Of a stretch of 64,000 nt of DNA, positions 9,448 through 18,091 are shown one piece after another (the first letter of the stretch is position 1; every line of letters starts with the position of its first letter). Under the pieces are notes generated by a model, which saw only the letters and a program-made list of their open reading frames with translations, ran no database searches and was not told where the DNA came from. Origin of the DNA: Gammaproteobacteria bacterium (GTDB lineage: Bacteria > Pseudomonadota > Gammaproteobacteria > Steroidobacterales > JABDKV01); assembly GCA_029862165.1 (NCBI GenBank), contig JAOTXU010000009.1, forward strand, positions 1 to 64,000, given 5' to 3'. The position numbers and the translations under genes are program-made.

Positions 9448-10011
9448 CTAGTCGCCGACCCGCAACACCAGGACATTGAGATCCGCCTCGCGGAGCTGTC
9501 GACGTGTCTTTTGCGCGTCTGCGAGTATCGAATACGGCCCAATGCGTACGCGGTGCCACTGTTTTTCATCGATAGTGACTTTCTGAATCTGAGATCGCAG
9601 CCCCTGTAGCGCCAGCCGCGCCTTCATACGGTCTGCATCTTCGAAGGTTCTGAACGAACCGGCCTGCACCACATAGGTGCCTGTCTGTCGGTTGCTTGCA
9701 GGCGTGTTTCCAACGCCACCCTTGCCAACCTCATGTTCCGTTTCGGGGATTACAACTTCGAAGTTCGGCAGGATGTCGTAGAAATCGAAACTTCGCCCGG
9801 ATTTTTCCTCGGTCAGTGCCGAATCGTCCCGAGCCGACGAGGGAATTGCGGCGGTGTTGGCAACCGGCTCAGATGGCCGGGCATTGCGCCGATCCTGCAG
9901 ATGTAATGCCAGCGCGACACTTAGTCCGATCGCCAGACCCGCCAGACCCCACATCCACCCCGGCGCGCTTTCCTTTTTTTTTGTCTTCCGATGTTTGTAG
10001 TCGCGCGGCAT
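9448..10011 (-). CDS. SPOR-domain membrane protein, FtsN-like
   Basis: A 187-aa protein with a short basic cytoplasmic start (RKTKKK), one transmembrane segment (about 18-37), a low-complexity linker and a C-terminal SPOR domain (about 111-187: TYVVQAGSFRTFEDADRMKA). SPOR domains bind denuded glycan strands at the division septum, so a role in cell division or septal wall remodelling is likely. It follows argS by 2 bases, an arrangement common in gammaproteobacteria where this gene is labelled FtsN-like. Confidence 0.88.
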   Translation of the reverse strand: MPRDYKHRKTKKKESAPGWMWGLAGLAIGLSVALALHLQDRRNARPSEPVANTAAIPSSARDDSALTEEKSGRSFDFYDILPNFEVVIPETEHEVGKGGVGNTPASNRQTGTYVVQAGSFRTFEDADRMKARLALQGLRSQIQKVTIDEKQWHRVRIGPYSILADAQKTRRQLREADLNVLVLRVGD

Positions 10012-10013
10012 GT

Positions 10014-11795
10014 CTACATGGTCTCCGGCGAGCTGACTCCAAGCAGTTCCAGACCGTTACGAATTACTTGCTGAGTGGCAGCTGCCAGCGCCAGCCGCGC
10101 ATTACGCAACGTTGCATCATCATCGAGAATAATCCGCGATGCGTTGTAATAGGTATGAAAAAGATTGGCTACAGAACGCAGATAGTGCACCAGATGATGT
10201 GGCGCACGGTTAGTAGCAGATAGCTCAACGATATCCGGGTAACGATCGAGCTCGGCGAGTAGCTCGGTCTCCTGCTTACTCTGTAAGCGATCAAGGCCGG
10301 CAATGCCCTGTGTCATGTCCCACTCGATATCGCGTTCAGCCAGAGTCCGAAACACGCTGCACACCCGGGCATGGGCATACTGGATGTAATAGACCGGATT
10401 CTCTTCCGTACGTGATTTAGCGAGATCCACATCAAAATTCAAATGCTGATCATTGGATCGCATCACATAGAAAAAACGCGCAGCATCGTTACCGACATCG
10501 CTGCGCAACTCGCGCAACGTAATAAATTGCCCCGAACGCGTCGACATCTGCGCCTTTTCGCCACCTCTGTACAACGACACGAACTGAACGAGACGAACTT
10601 CCAGCGAATCGGCGGGTTGACCCAGCGACACCAAGCCGGCGCGTACACGTGCAACGTAACCATGGTGATCAGAACCCAGCACATCGAGCAACAATTCTTG
10701 GCCACGCTCACGTTTGTTCAGGTGATACGCGATGTCAGACGCGATATAAGTTGCCTGACCGTTCTCGCGGATTATGACGCGGTCCTTTTCGTCACCGTAT
10801 GCGCTCGCTTTGAACCACGTTGCCCCCTCTTTTTCGTATAGATCGTCTCGCTTGCGTAACTCGTCGAGTGCATGCTCGACCATACCTTCCGCAACCATCC
10901 GACGCTCTGAAAACCAGTTGTCGAGATGTACACCAAATTCATCCAGGTCTTCGCGGATGTCCTCCAGAACCCAGTTCAATGCGATGTCCGCGATCAGCCG
11001 ATAACCGTCATCGCCAAGTAGATCGCGGGTGCGCGCGATCAGTGCATCGATGTGTTTTTCGCCGGCCTTTCCGGCGTCGTCCTCTGTTTCACCATCGCCA
11101 TCGGAAGGAATATCCGAGTAGACCGCGGCCGCAGGCCGAACCAGTGAGTTGCCGTGTTCATTTGCGACGATACCAGCGATGTCCAGTACATAGTCGCCGC
11201 GATAGGCTTTTGACGGGAATTGAATCTGTTCGCCGGCTTGCTCGAGGTAGCGCAACCAGAGACTCACGATCAGTATGTCGATCTGTCTGCCGGCATCGTT
11301 GACGTAGTACTCGCGGTAAACGTCGTGTCCAGTCGCGGCAAGCAAGTTCGCAACGCTTGCACCATAGGCGGCGTGACGGCCGTGACCGACGTGTAGCGGG
11401 CCGGTCGGGTTGGCCGATATAAACTCGACAATCACCGGCTGGTCCTTGCCCGCATCGCTGCATCCGAACTGATCTGCCTGATCCAGAATACGCCCGATAA
11501 CTGCGAAACGGGTGTTTGCGGCAAGATAGAAATTGATAAAACCCGGCCCGGCGATTTCGGCCCGTTCAATAGAATCCGAATCGGGTAATGCGTTGATTAT
11601 CTGATCGGCGAGATCACGCGGGTTACACCGTGCGGCCTTGGCCATCACCATGGCAATGTTGCTGGCGAAGTCGCCGTGTTTTGCATCTCGCGTACGCTCT
11701 ACGTTAATGCTTGGCGGAACCGCGTCGGCCGACAGCTCCCCGGATACGAGCATTTTGAGCGCGCTCTGGATCAGTTTTTCAATGTGTTCGCGCAT
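10014..11795 (-). CDS. argS: Arginyl-tRNA synthetase
   Basis: Class I aminoacyl-tRNA synthetase charging tRNA-Arg; 593 aa, usual length. The N-terminal Add-1 domain (about 1-110) is followed by the catalytic core with the HIGH-type motif HVGH (135-138, in PTGPLHVGHGR) and MSTRSG in the KMSKS position, as usual in ArgRS where that motif is degenerate, then the DALR anticodon-binding domain. An acidic low-complexity stretch SDGDGETEDDAG (about 231-242) looks like a lineage insertion in the catalytic domain. The SPOR gene follows at once. Confidence 0.96.
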   Translation of the reverse strand: MREHIEKLIQSALKMLVSGELSADAVPPSINVERTRDAKHGDFASNIAMVMAKAARCNPRDLADQIINALPDSDSIERAEIAGPGFINFYLAANTRFAVIGRILDQADQFGCSDAGKDQPVIVEFISANPTGPLHVGHGRHAAYGASVANLLAATGHDVYREYYVNDAGRQIDILIVSLWLRYLEQAGEQIQFPSKAYRGDYVLDIAGIVANEHGNSLVRPAAAVYSDIPSDGDGETEDDAGKAGEKHIDALIARTRDLLGDDGYRLIADIALNWVLEDIREDLDEFGVHLDNWFSERRMVAEGMVEHALDELRKRDDLYEKEGATWFKASAYGDEKDRVIIRENGQATYIASDIAYHLNKRERGQELLLDVLGSDHHGYVARVRAGLVSLGQPADSLEVRLVQFVSLYRGGEKAQMSTRSGQFITLRELRSDVGNDAARFFYVMRSNDQHLNFDVDLAKSRTEENPVYYIQYAHARVCSVFRTLAERDIEWDMTQGIAGLDRLQSKQETELLAELDRYPDIVELSATNRAPHHLVHYLRSVANLFHTYYNASRIILDDDATLRNARLALAAATQQVIRNGLELLGVSSPETM

Positions 11796-11849
11796 TATCG
11801 ACAGGAGTCTAACCCAGGATAGAACCGTGTATCTGCCTTAAGTGACGAT

Positions 11850-14063
11850 TCAAAACAACTCGAGCGGATCGACATCCAGCGACCAACGCACACGCCTCGC
11901 ATGATTCAGCCCGGAAAGCTGCGGCGTCCAGCGAGAAAGAAAGGATTGTAGAGGTCCCCTGTCACCCTGAATTAGCAACTGCGCGCGGAAGCGGCCGGCA
12001 CGTCTGGGCATTGGGGCGGCGGCCGGCCCCAATATCGTAATGCCGGCAATATTGCCGGCCAGATGTCGAGCCTCGTTCAGGAAACGCGGTGGCAACGACT
12101 CTTTCTCGGAGTCGGCGCGGAGCAAAGCAAGCGCCGTGTAGGGTGGCCAACCGGCGGCTTCACGCTCGCGTAGCGCAGCCTTGGCAAAGTCTCTATAGCC
12201 ATGGTGAATTAGTGTATTGAGCAACGGGTGTTCCGGGCACTGGGTCTGAATCAGCACTTCGCCCGGATGCTTGGCACGACCGGCGCGTCCGGCGACCTGG
12301 ACCAGCAGTTGCGCGAGTCGCTCGCTGCTTCTCGGATCGGTCCCAAACAGCCCCTGGTCGGCATCGATAACACCGACGAGTGTTACGGCGGGGAAATGGT
12401 GTCCTTTGGTCAGCATTTGCGTGCCTATCAGTATGCGTCGATCGCCATGGCGGATTTCCTCGAGCATGTGCTCCATGCTGCCACGACGCCGGGTACTGTC
12501 ACGATCGATGCGTGCGAGCGCGTGATCCGGAAACAGACGGTCGATAGTTTCCTCTATGCGCTGCGTTCCCATACCGACCGGTTGCGGAGCGCCATCGCAC
12601 TCCGGGCACGTCGGTTCGGGTGAACGTGTCGCGCCGCAATGGTGACAACGCAACTGGTGTGCCGATTGATGCAGTGTCATGCGTGCATCGCATCGCGCGC
12701 ATGCCGCGGCCCAGGTGCAGTCCGGACAAAACCAGACCGGCGCGAAACCACGCCGATTCAAAAATAACAATACTTGTCCCGACTGCTGCAGATGCTGGCG
12801 CATGGCGCCGATTAACGAGCCCGACAGACCACCGTCGATTGGTTCCCGGCGCATATCGAGCAAACGCATGGACGGCATACTTGCACCGCCGGCTCGAGTG
12901 CGCAGATCGAGTTGTGTGTAGCGACCCTGGTTAACGTTATGCAAGCTTTCCAGCGATGGTGTCGCCGAGCCGAGCACAACTGGAATGCCTTGTTGTCGTG
13001 CGCGCATGACGGCCAGGTCGCGGGCCGAGTAACGAAAGCCTTCTTGTTGTTTGTACGAGGTATCGTGTTCTTCATCGACAATGACTATCCCCGGCGACTC
13101 CAGCGGAGCGAAAACAGCGGAGCGAGTTCCAACCACAACTCTTGCACTGCCGCAACGCGCGGTGCGCCAGGCATTGAGTCGTTCGCTGTCGGTGAGGCCG
13201 GAGTGCAGCACGGCAAGCGGCACATCCAGACGGCGACGAAAGCGGTCGACCAGTTGCGGCGTAAGCCCGATTTCCGGTGCCAGCACCAAAGCCTGTTGCT
13301 GTTTTTGTAAAGTCTTTTCGATAAGTTGCAAATAGACTTCTGTCTTGCCGCTGCCGGTGACACCGTGCAGCAGAAACGCGGCAAACTGATGACCCGACTG
13401 ATCTACGGCCACAACGGCGTTTTCCTGATCGTCAGTAAGCTGAGGCGTCTCTTCCGCCGAATCGATGTTCGATCCGAGAATAGTCTCTGGCACAGACCGG
13501 CGTTGTTCGCACACCGCCCATTCCTTGTCGACCAGTGTACGAACGATCGGGCGCCAGCCATCACCCATAGCCCTCTCAATGAGATCGACGTCCGCACCGT
13601 CTGGGTGTGCAAGTAACAACGACAGCGCGCTGGCCTGCCGAGGCGCACGCCGACGTAGTTTTTCTATTTCAATGTCACGACCCGATGGTGTGCTGGACCA
13701 AACGTCTTGCAGCGCATCGATCTGGCGGCCGTCACGCAGCAAACGCGGTAGCGCCGCCGCATAGACTTCGCCGGGGGTTTGTTGGTAATACCCGGCCGCC
13801 CAGGCCAATAGAGTCATCAGGTCCTTATCCAGCACCGGGCTGGTATCCAGCACGTCGACGATCCGGCGTAAGCGATCGGTCGGAATCGCACTGCTGTCGG
13901 CCGTTTCAACAACAATACCAACCGTCTGAGCACGGCCAAACGGAACAAGTACGCGAACGCCAGGGTTAATTGCCCCGGACACACTCGCCGGTGGCAAATA
14001 ATCAAATAAGTTATTGAGTGGCGTCTTAATTGCCACCCGAATGATGCGTTGGGGCGTATTCAT
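11850..14063 (-). CDS. priA: Primosomal protein N' (replication restart helicase PriA)
   Basis: Superfamily 2 DNA helicase that recognises stalled forks and reloads the replisome; 737 aa. Seen are the N-terminal 3'-DNA-binding domain, Walker A GVTGSGKTEVYLQ, the DEEH box (VIVDEEHDTSYKQ), and the zinc region with paired cysteines (CPDCTWAAACARC ... CHHCGATRSPEPTCPEC). I prefer ATG 14063 (MNTPQRIIRVAI) over a TTG at 14084. The upstream region carries DnaA-box matches, one of which starts 12 bases before the ATG. Confidence 0.95.
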   Translation of the reverse strand: MNTPQRIIRVAIKTPLNNLFDYLPPASVSGAINPGVRVLVPFGRAQTVGIVVETADSSAIPTDRLRRIVDVLDTSPVLDKDLMTLLAWAAGYYQQTPGEVYAAALPRLLRDGRQIDALQDVWSSTPSGRDIEIEKLRRRAPRQASALSLLLAHPDGADVDLIERAMGDGWRPIVRTLVDKEWAVCEQRRSVPETILGSNIDSAEETPQLTDDQENAVVAVDQSGHQFAAFLLHGVTGSGKTEVYLQLIEKTLQKQQQALVLAPEIGLTPQLVDRFRRRLDVPLAVLHSGLTDSERLNAWRTARCGSARVVVGTRSAVFAPLESPGIVIVDEEHDTSYKQQEGFRYSARDLAVMRARQQGIPVVLGSATPSLESLHNVNQGRYTQLDLRTRAGGASMPSMRLLDMRREPIDGGLSGSLIGAMRQHLQQSGQVLLFLNRRGFAPVWFCPDCTWAAACARCDARMTLHQSAHQLRCHHCGATRSPEPTCPECDGAPQPVGMGTQRIEETIDRLFPDHALARIDRDSTRRRGSMEHMLEEIRHGDRRILIGTQMLTKGHHFPAVTLVGVIDADQGLFGTDPRSSERLAQLLVQVAGRAGRAKHPGEVLIQTQCPEHPLLNTLIHHGYRDFAKAALREREAAGWPPYTALALLRADSEKESLPPRFLNEARHLAGNIAGITILGPAAAPMPRRAGRFRAQLLIQGDRGPLQSFLSRWTPQLSGLNHARRVRWSLDVDPLELF

Positions 14064-14074
14064 CAGTGCTCTAG

Positions 14075-14272
14075 TTTTCCACAATTGTTGTGGACAGCGC
14101 TGTGGATAATCTGGGGCAATGGTCGCGAGACCGCTGTCAATCGAGGCTTCTGTGCCAGTTGCTCAAATTTTGTGCGGCCAGTCTTGCCAAAAAAACAATA
14201 ACTTAGGTGTGGGGTGAATATAAATGTCGAGGCATACGCTGTAATGACCTGTAAATGCTGGATTGTGCATAA
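14075..14272. promoter_or_regulatory. Three DnaA-box matches upstream of priA
   Basis: Matches to TTWTNCACA occur at 14075-14083 (TTTTCCACA), 14101-14109 (complement, TTATCCACA, the perfect consensus) and 14264-14272 (complement, TTATGCACA). A short A-rich tract lies between them near 14188-14203. Three matches in 200 bp are more than chance predicts. They could bind DnaA to regulate priA or the divergent gene, or belong to an origin-like site; nothing here proves either. Confidence 0.45.
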
Positions 14273-14341
14273 GAGCGTGTCAACGCCTTGAATGTTCGCC
14301 CGTTATACGGAGTCAGGACAATGGAAAACGGGAGTCAAGCA

Positions 14342-14704
14342 ATGAACAGGATTTGGATAACCGCGGTAGCGATGACCGGGCTTTTGGCTGCGGGTACTGC
14401 TGCTGCGCAGCAGGCGCCCGATCTGGACCGTCTGGGCAATCGCATCGACAGGAAGCTGGATCAGCGCGGTGACCGTATCGAAAACCGCCTCGATAGACGA
14501 GGCGATCGCATAGATCGCCGCCTGGACCGTGCGGCAGATCGTGCGGCCGCCAACGGTAATCCACGCGCGGCCCGAAGACTGGACCGCCGCGGTGATCGGG
14601 CCGACCAGCGACTGGATCGTCGCGGCCAACGTGCCGAGCGCAGACTCGATCGACGCGGCAACCGGATCAATCGCCGACTCGATCGTCGTGGAAACAACCA
14701 ATAG
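14342..14704 (+). CDS. Exported arginine-rich 11-residue-repeat protein
   Basis: A 120-aa protein of no family I recognise. Signal peptide MNRIWITAVAMTGLLAAGTA then AAQQ, cleavage likely near residue 22. The mature chain (about 98 residues, 32 of them Arg) consists of 11-residue units of the type GDRIDRRLDRR, about three before and four after a short AADRAAANGNPRAA break at 64-77. An 11-residue period with hydrophobic I/A/L spacing suggests long amphipathic helix or coiled coil. GGAG at 14331-14334 supports the ATG. It lies 65 bases before an ECF sigma gene in the same direction, so the two may be co-expressed. A possible ECF-like promoter, TGTCAA (14278) and CGTTATAC (14301), is speculative. 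Confidence 0.8.
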   Translation: MNRIWITAVAMTGLLAAGTAAAQQAPDLDRLGNRIDRKLDQRGDRIENRLDRRGDRIDRRLDRAADRAAANGNPRAARRLDRRGDRADQRLDRRGQRAERRLDRRGNRINRRLDRRGNNQ

Positions 14705-14769
14705 CATTTCAACAGTCAGGCTGGAATCATGCAGGCCTTGGGGGAGTTTCCTGCGACGGGGAGGGGTCA

Positions 14770-15312
14770 CTGGACAACCGAGCGGAACTGGATCGTTTTT
14801 TTGCGGCTGTGGAAACTCGCGCGTACCGGATCGCTCTTTATGGTCTGGGTAATCGCGAGGACGCATTGGATGTGGTGCAGGATGCAATGCTGCAACTGGC
14901 ACGACGTTATGCCGATAAGCCCGCCGATCAGTGGCAGCCACTTTTTTATCGGGTGCTCACCAATCGCGTACGCGACTTGCAGCGACATCGAACCGTGCGT
15001 GAGCGCGTCATGGCTTGGCTGCCGCTAAAACGTGGCGACGAGCAACGTGAGGATCCGGTGTCACTGTTTCCGGATCCCGCAGGCCGTCGGCCCGATGAAG
15101 AAGTTGCGCTGGCCGGGGCACTTGACGCGCTCAATGCTGCGATAATGGCGTTGGCGCCCAGGCAAAAGGAGGCGTTATTGTTGCGTAGAGTGGAAGAGTT
15201 AAACGTCGCGGAAACTGCGACAGCGATGGGTTGCTCCGAGGGCAGTGTCAAGACGCACTATTCTCGCGCGGTCCATGCCTTGCGTGAGCAACTTGGAGAT
15301 CACTGGCCGTGA
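14770..15312 (+). CDS. ECF-type RNA polymerase sigma factor (start uncertain)
   Basis: Extracytoplasmic-function sigma factor with region 2 (ALDVVQDAMLQLARRY) and region 4 (LAPRQKEALLLRR ... GCSEGSVKTHYSRAVHAL). The first conventional in-frame start is GTG 14809, but the codons before it read LDNRAELDRFFAA, which looks like the normal N-terminal helix of the family, and a purine-rich GGGGAGGGG ends 3 bases before CTG 14770. I therefore annotate CTG as the start. An ATG at 14729 lies in another frame and would join only through a one-base change in the G-rich stretch. Its last bases overlap the next gene (GTGA). Confidence 0.82.
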   Translation: MDNRAELDRFFAAVETRAYRIALYGLGNREDALDVVQDAMLQLARRYADKPADQWQPLFYRVLTNRVRDLQRHRTVRERVMAWLPLKRGDEQREDPVSLFPDPAGRRPDEEVALAGALDALNAAIMALAPRQKEALLLRRVEELNVAETATAMGCSEGSVKTHYSRAVHALREQLGDHWP

Positions 15313-15653
15313 GCGACCGGTTTGAGAGAGCATTAAATAAGACACTGAAAGCCGGTGCTGCCCGCATTGACCAACGCACCCGTGATGATCTTGCGCGACG
15401 GCGACGCGATGCGCTTGACCTGGCGGAAAATACCCGGTCGCGCACCTGGTTGTGGATGCCTGGCGGCGCGGTTGCTGCCGCAATTGTGGCCGCATTGCTG
15501 GCGCAACCCTATGTCGGCAAACAAACCCTGCCGTTGGTCGAAGCCGACACTGCTGATGTGGACATGGAGTTATTGCTGGCCGAGGACAGTCTCGAGTTGT
15601 ATGAGGATCTAGAGTTTTACGAGTGGCTGGATGTGGCGGGCGATGCAGGGTAG
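15309..15653 (+). CDS. DUF3619-like membrane protein, possible anti-sigma factor
   Basis: A 114-aa protein: cytoplasmic basic N terminus (ARIDQRTRDDLARRRRDAL), one transmembrane segment (about 48-66) and a short acidic C-terminal tail (DMELLLAEDSLELYEDLEFYEWL). The size, topology and tail match the DUF3619 proteins encoded after ECF sigma genes. The GTG start overlaps the sigma stop by 4 bases, so the two are translationally coupled. I infer a membrane-held regulator of the sigma factor; no anti-sigma domain is recognisable. Confidence 0.75.
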   Translation: MSDRFERALNKTLKAGAARIDQRTRDDLARRRRDALDLAENTRSRTWLWMPGGAVAAAIVAALLAQPYVGKQTLPLVEADTADVDMELLLAEDSLELYEDLEFYEWLDVAGDAG

Positions 15654-15867
15654 TTCCCTGGCCACATTGCTGGTGTGTCTCAGTCTGGTACCCGCCGGGT
15701 CTGTGGGGGCGGCTGATGAGCTGGAATTGCCGGATGACGAGTTTTTGGAGTTTCTCGGTGTTTGGGAAGAGGTGTGGAACGAAAGCTGTGACCCCGAAGG
15801 CGGTCTGCCCGGGGATGATGCGTGTCTAGAGTACGATGATGAACAAGACGAAGCTGACGAAAAATAG
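15631..15867 (+). CDS. Small acidic exported protein
   Basis: A 78-aa protein with a signal peptide (hydrophobic core about 9-21, VPAGSVGAA cleavage region). The roughly 50-residue mature part contains 22 Asp or Glu and two cysteines (53 and 65), enough for one disulfide. ATG 15631 overlaps the previous gene by 23 bases; ATG 15643 is an equally possible start. Its end overlaps the DUF3106 gene. Not a family I can name. Its strong negative charge contrasts with the basic proteins on either side of the cluster. Confidence 0.7.
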   Translation: MWRAMQGSSLATLLVCLSLVPAGSVGAADELELPDDEFLEFLGVWEEVWNESCDPEGGLPGDDACLEYDDEQDEADEK

Positions 15868-16405
15868 TCTTATTTTCCGGCTGGGTTGCTTGCTGCTGTT
15901 ACTGAGCAGCCTGCTGTTTGCCAGCGCGAGTTATGCGGCCCCCGATTGGGCCGACTTGGAGGCAGCCGATCAAAAGGTATTGAAGCGTCACGCTGATACA
16001 TGGGACGAGATGTCGGACGAGAGGCGGGACTATCTGCTCAACGGCGCCAGGCGTTGGATCAAGATGTCACCGCAACAACGGCGGGTTGCAAAGAAACGAT
16101 TTAGGCAGTGGAAGTCACTAACTGACGAGCAGCGTACACGCATTCGCGAGCGCTACAGGCGCTTCAGGACGCTCGAACCGGAGCAGCAAGAAAAACTAAA
16201 AGAGAATTTTCGCGATTTCAAATCGAAGTCGCTCGAAGAACGGCGCAAACTTCGCGAAGAGTTTCAAAAAATGTCGCCTGTAGAGCGACGCGCAAAGATA
16301 CGTGAGTTGCAAAGACGTCGCCAACTGGACCGCCGTCATCGCAGACCACCGCCGCGCGACACACGGAAACCACCGGATCGCCCTCGCGATACCGCCGGGC
16401 GCTGA
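15836..16405 (+). CDS. DUF3106 exported basic protein
   Basis: A 189-aa protein with a signal peptide (hydrophobic core about 13-32, cleavage near SYAA) and a helical, Arg/Lys/Glu-rich mature part with repeated segments W..M(S/T)..RR / W..LT.EQR / F..LEPEQQ, characteristic of DUF3106. The tail is Pro/Arg-rich (RRPPPRDTRKPPDRPRD). It is the last gene of the sigma cluster, overlapping the acidic gene by 32 bases. DUF3106 genes commonly lie beside ECF sigma factors; function unknown. It resembles periplasmic helical stress proteins only in general character. Confidence 0.85.
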   Translation: MMNKTKLTKNSLIFRLGCLLLLLSSLLFASASYAAPDWADLEAADQKVLKRHADTWDEMSDERRDYLLNGARRWIKMSPQQRRVAKKRFRQWKSLTDEQRTRIRERYRRFRTLEPEQQEKLKENFRDFKSKSLEERRKLREEFQKMSPVERRAKIRELQRRRQLDRRHRRPPPRDTRKPPDRPRDTAGR

Positions 16406-16521
16406 CCAAGTTACATAACGTTACACGCGGTATTCTGAACGAAGAGCGCGCTATTCGTTTGATTTCTTGCGCGTTTTTCAGGAATATACCAGTGTGTCGG
16501 CCTGGGCCGGCCTAGAGAAAG

Positions 16522-17169
16522 ATGATGGATCTCGGACAGCAAGTTCTGCGACTCGATGTCTCCGGCATGCCGCTGGAGTGGATCGACTACCGCGATGCCG
16601 TGCGTCTTTATCACACGCGGCAGGTTGCCTACTCATGTGGGACGTTGCTCTATCGTCTGCGTGGCGGGATCAACGCCGCGTCCGGCAACCGCAGCATCAT
16701 CGATGTCAATTCCATTATTGCCACACAGGGCAATACCCATGTGCTCGGCAAGGTTCGGGATAACTACACGCCGCCACTGAATAATCACACCTTGTTTAAA
16801 CGTGATTCGTACCTGTGTCTTTACTGCGGCCAGCATTTTTTGTCTTCGCAGTTATCCCGCGATCACATTACACCGCTTAGTGCGGGTGGTCGGGATGCCT
16901 GGACCAACGTCGTCACCGCCTGTCGTCGTTGTAACAACCACAAAGCCAGTCGCACGCCAGAGCAGGCGAAAATGAAACTGCTAGCGGTTCCATTTACGCC
17001 CAGTTTTGCCGAGTACATCTATCTGAAGGGCCGTCGTGTTCTGGCCGATCAGATGGAATATCTACTCGCGCATATTCCGCGACGCAGCCCGTTGCGGGCG
17101 CGAATCATGGAGAAGGTGGCCTCGGGAAGCGGCCAGCATATGGGTCTACCCCCACTTTCGACCAGCTAA
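16522..17169 (+). CDS. HNH endonuclease
   Basis: A 215-aa protein with an HNH/treble-clef nuclease domain at about 90-150: a CLYC zinc knuckle, then SRDHITPLSAGG with the catalytic DH pair, the Asn of TNVVTACRRCNNHK and the second CxxC. The first 80 residues and the last 60 have no named domain. This stand-alone HNH type is common in proteobacterial chromosomes and need not be a mobile homing enzyme. It lies 40 bases before a 5'-3' exonuclease gene, so the two may act together in DNA repair. Confidence 0.9.
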   Translation: MMDLGQQVLRLDVSGMPLEWIDYRDAVRLYHTRQVAYSCGTLLYRLRGGINAASGNRSIIDVNSIIATQGNTHVLGKVRDNYTPPLNNHTLFKRDSYLCLYCGQHFLSSQLSRDHITPLSAGGRDAWTNVVTACRRCNNHKASRTPEQAKMKLLAVPFTPSFAEYIYLKGRRVLADQMEYLLAHIPRRSPLRARIMEKVASGSGQHMGLPPLSTS

Positions 17170-17209
17170 TCCCCTTGCCGGTCAGCCGGTCATCAAGCAT
17201 CCTGCTGTC

Positions 17210-18091
17210 GTGATCTATCTCATTGATGCCAGCGTTTACGTGTTTCGCGCGTATTACTCCATGCCCGCAGACATGACCGATCCGGAGGGGCGGATGGTCA
17301 ACGCGTTGTACGGCTACGCCCGTTTTCTGGGCGATCTGCTTGAAAGAACGCGGCCACAGCACGTGGTTGTCGCTTTCGATGAAAGTCTTACCACTTCGTT
17401 TCGCAATGAGATCTACTCACAATACAAAGCCAATCGTGAAGAGCCGCCGGAGGATCTGATATGGCAGTTTGTACAATGCAAACGGGTTACAAAAGCAATG
17501 GGGGTCACGGCTTATGCGAGCAACAACTTTGAGGCAGACGACATTATCGGCACACTTGCATGCGGTCTCCGCGAACGGGGCAAGCACTTCGTTGTCGTAA
17601 CTCGCGACAAGGATCTCACCCAGCTCGTACGCGAAGGTGATGAGTACTGGGATTACGCATCCAACAAGCGACTGAAATACCCCGATATCCAGACTACTTT
17701 TGGCGTTCGTGCCGAGCAAATTCCAGATATGCTGGCATTGGCTGGCGACAGTGTCGACAACATACCCGGAGTGCCAGGTGTCGGACCCAAAACGGCCGTC
17801 GCGTTGCTGCAACATTTCGATACGCTGGATGCGATCTATGATGATCTGGATTCAGTTGCCAAAGTAAATGTGCGTGGCGCCAAAAAACTGGGTGAGCGCC
17901 TGGCGAAGCACGAAGACCTCGCACGATTGTCACGTAGACTTACTGGCGTGGCATTGGATGTGCCGGTACCGACCACATTACGCAGCATGCGCTGGCGAGC
18001 CCCGGATCTGCCGGCGCTGTCAGAGCTCTATGATGAGCTGGGTGTCGGTCAGGCGTTGCGTGAGCAGGCCAAGAGGCTGGCTCGTATCTAA
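17210..18091 (+). CDS. 5'-3' exonuclease of the PolA N-terminal/Xni type
   Basis: Stand-alone flap-endonuclease-like protein, 293 aa. The metal-binding acidic motifs of the PIN-like fold are visible: LIDASVYVFRA at the N terminus, FEADDIIGTLA, VVTRDKDLTQLV and LAGDSVDNIPGVPGVGPKTA with the helix-hairpin-helix. E. coli has a comparable stand-alone relative, Xni, of about 250 aa. GTG 17210 is the only reasonable start just before the conserved strand; the open frame further upstream overlaps the HNH gene in another phase. The next gene starts directly after its stop. Confidence 0.88.
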   Translation: MIYLIDASVYVFRAYYSMPADMTDPEGRMVNALYGYARFLGDLLERTRPQHVVVAFDESLTTSFRNEIYSQYKANREEPPEDLIWQFVQCKRVTKAMGVTAYASNNFEADDIIGTLACGLRERGKHFVVVTRDKDLTQLVREGDEYWDYASNKRLKYPDIQTTFGVRAEQIPDMLALAGDSVDNIPGVPGVGPKTAVALLQHFDTLDAIYDDLDSVAKVNVRGAKKLGERLAKHEDLARLSRRLTGVALDVPVPTTLRSMRWRAPDLPALSELYDELGVGQALREQAKRLARI

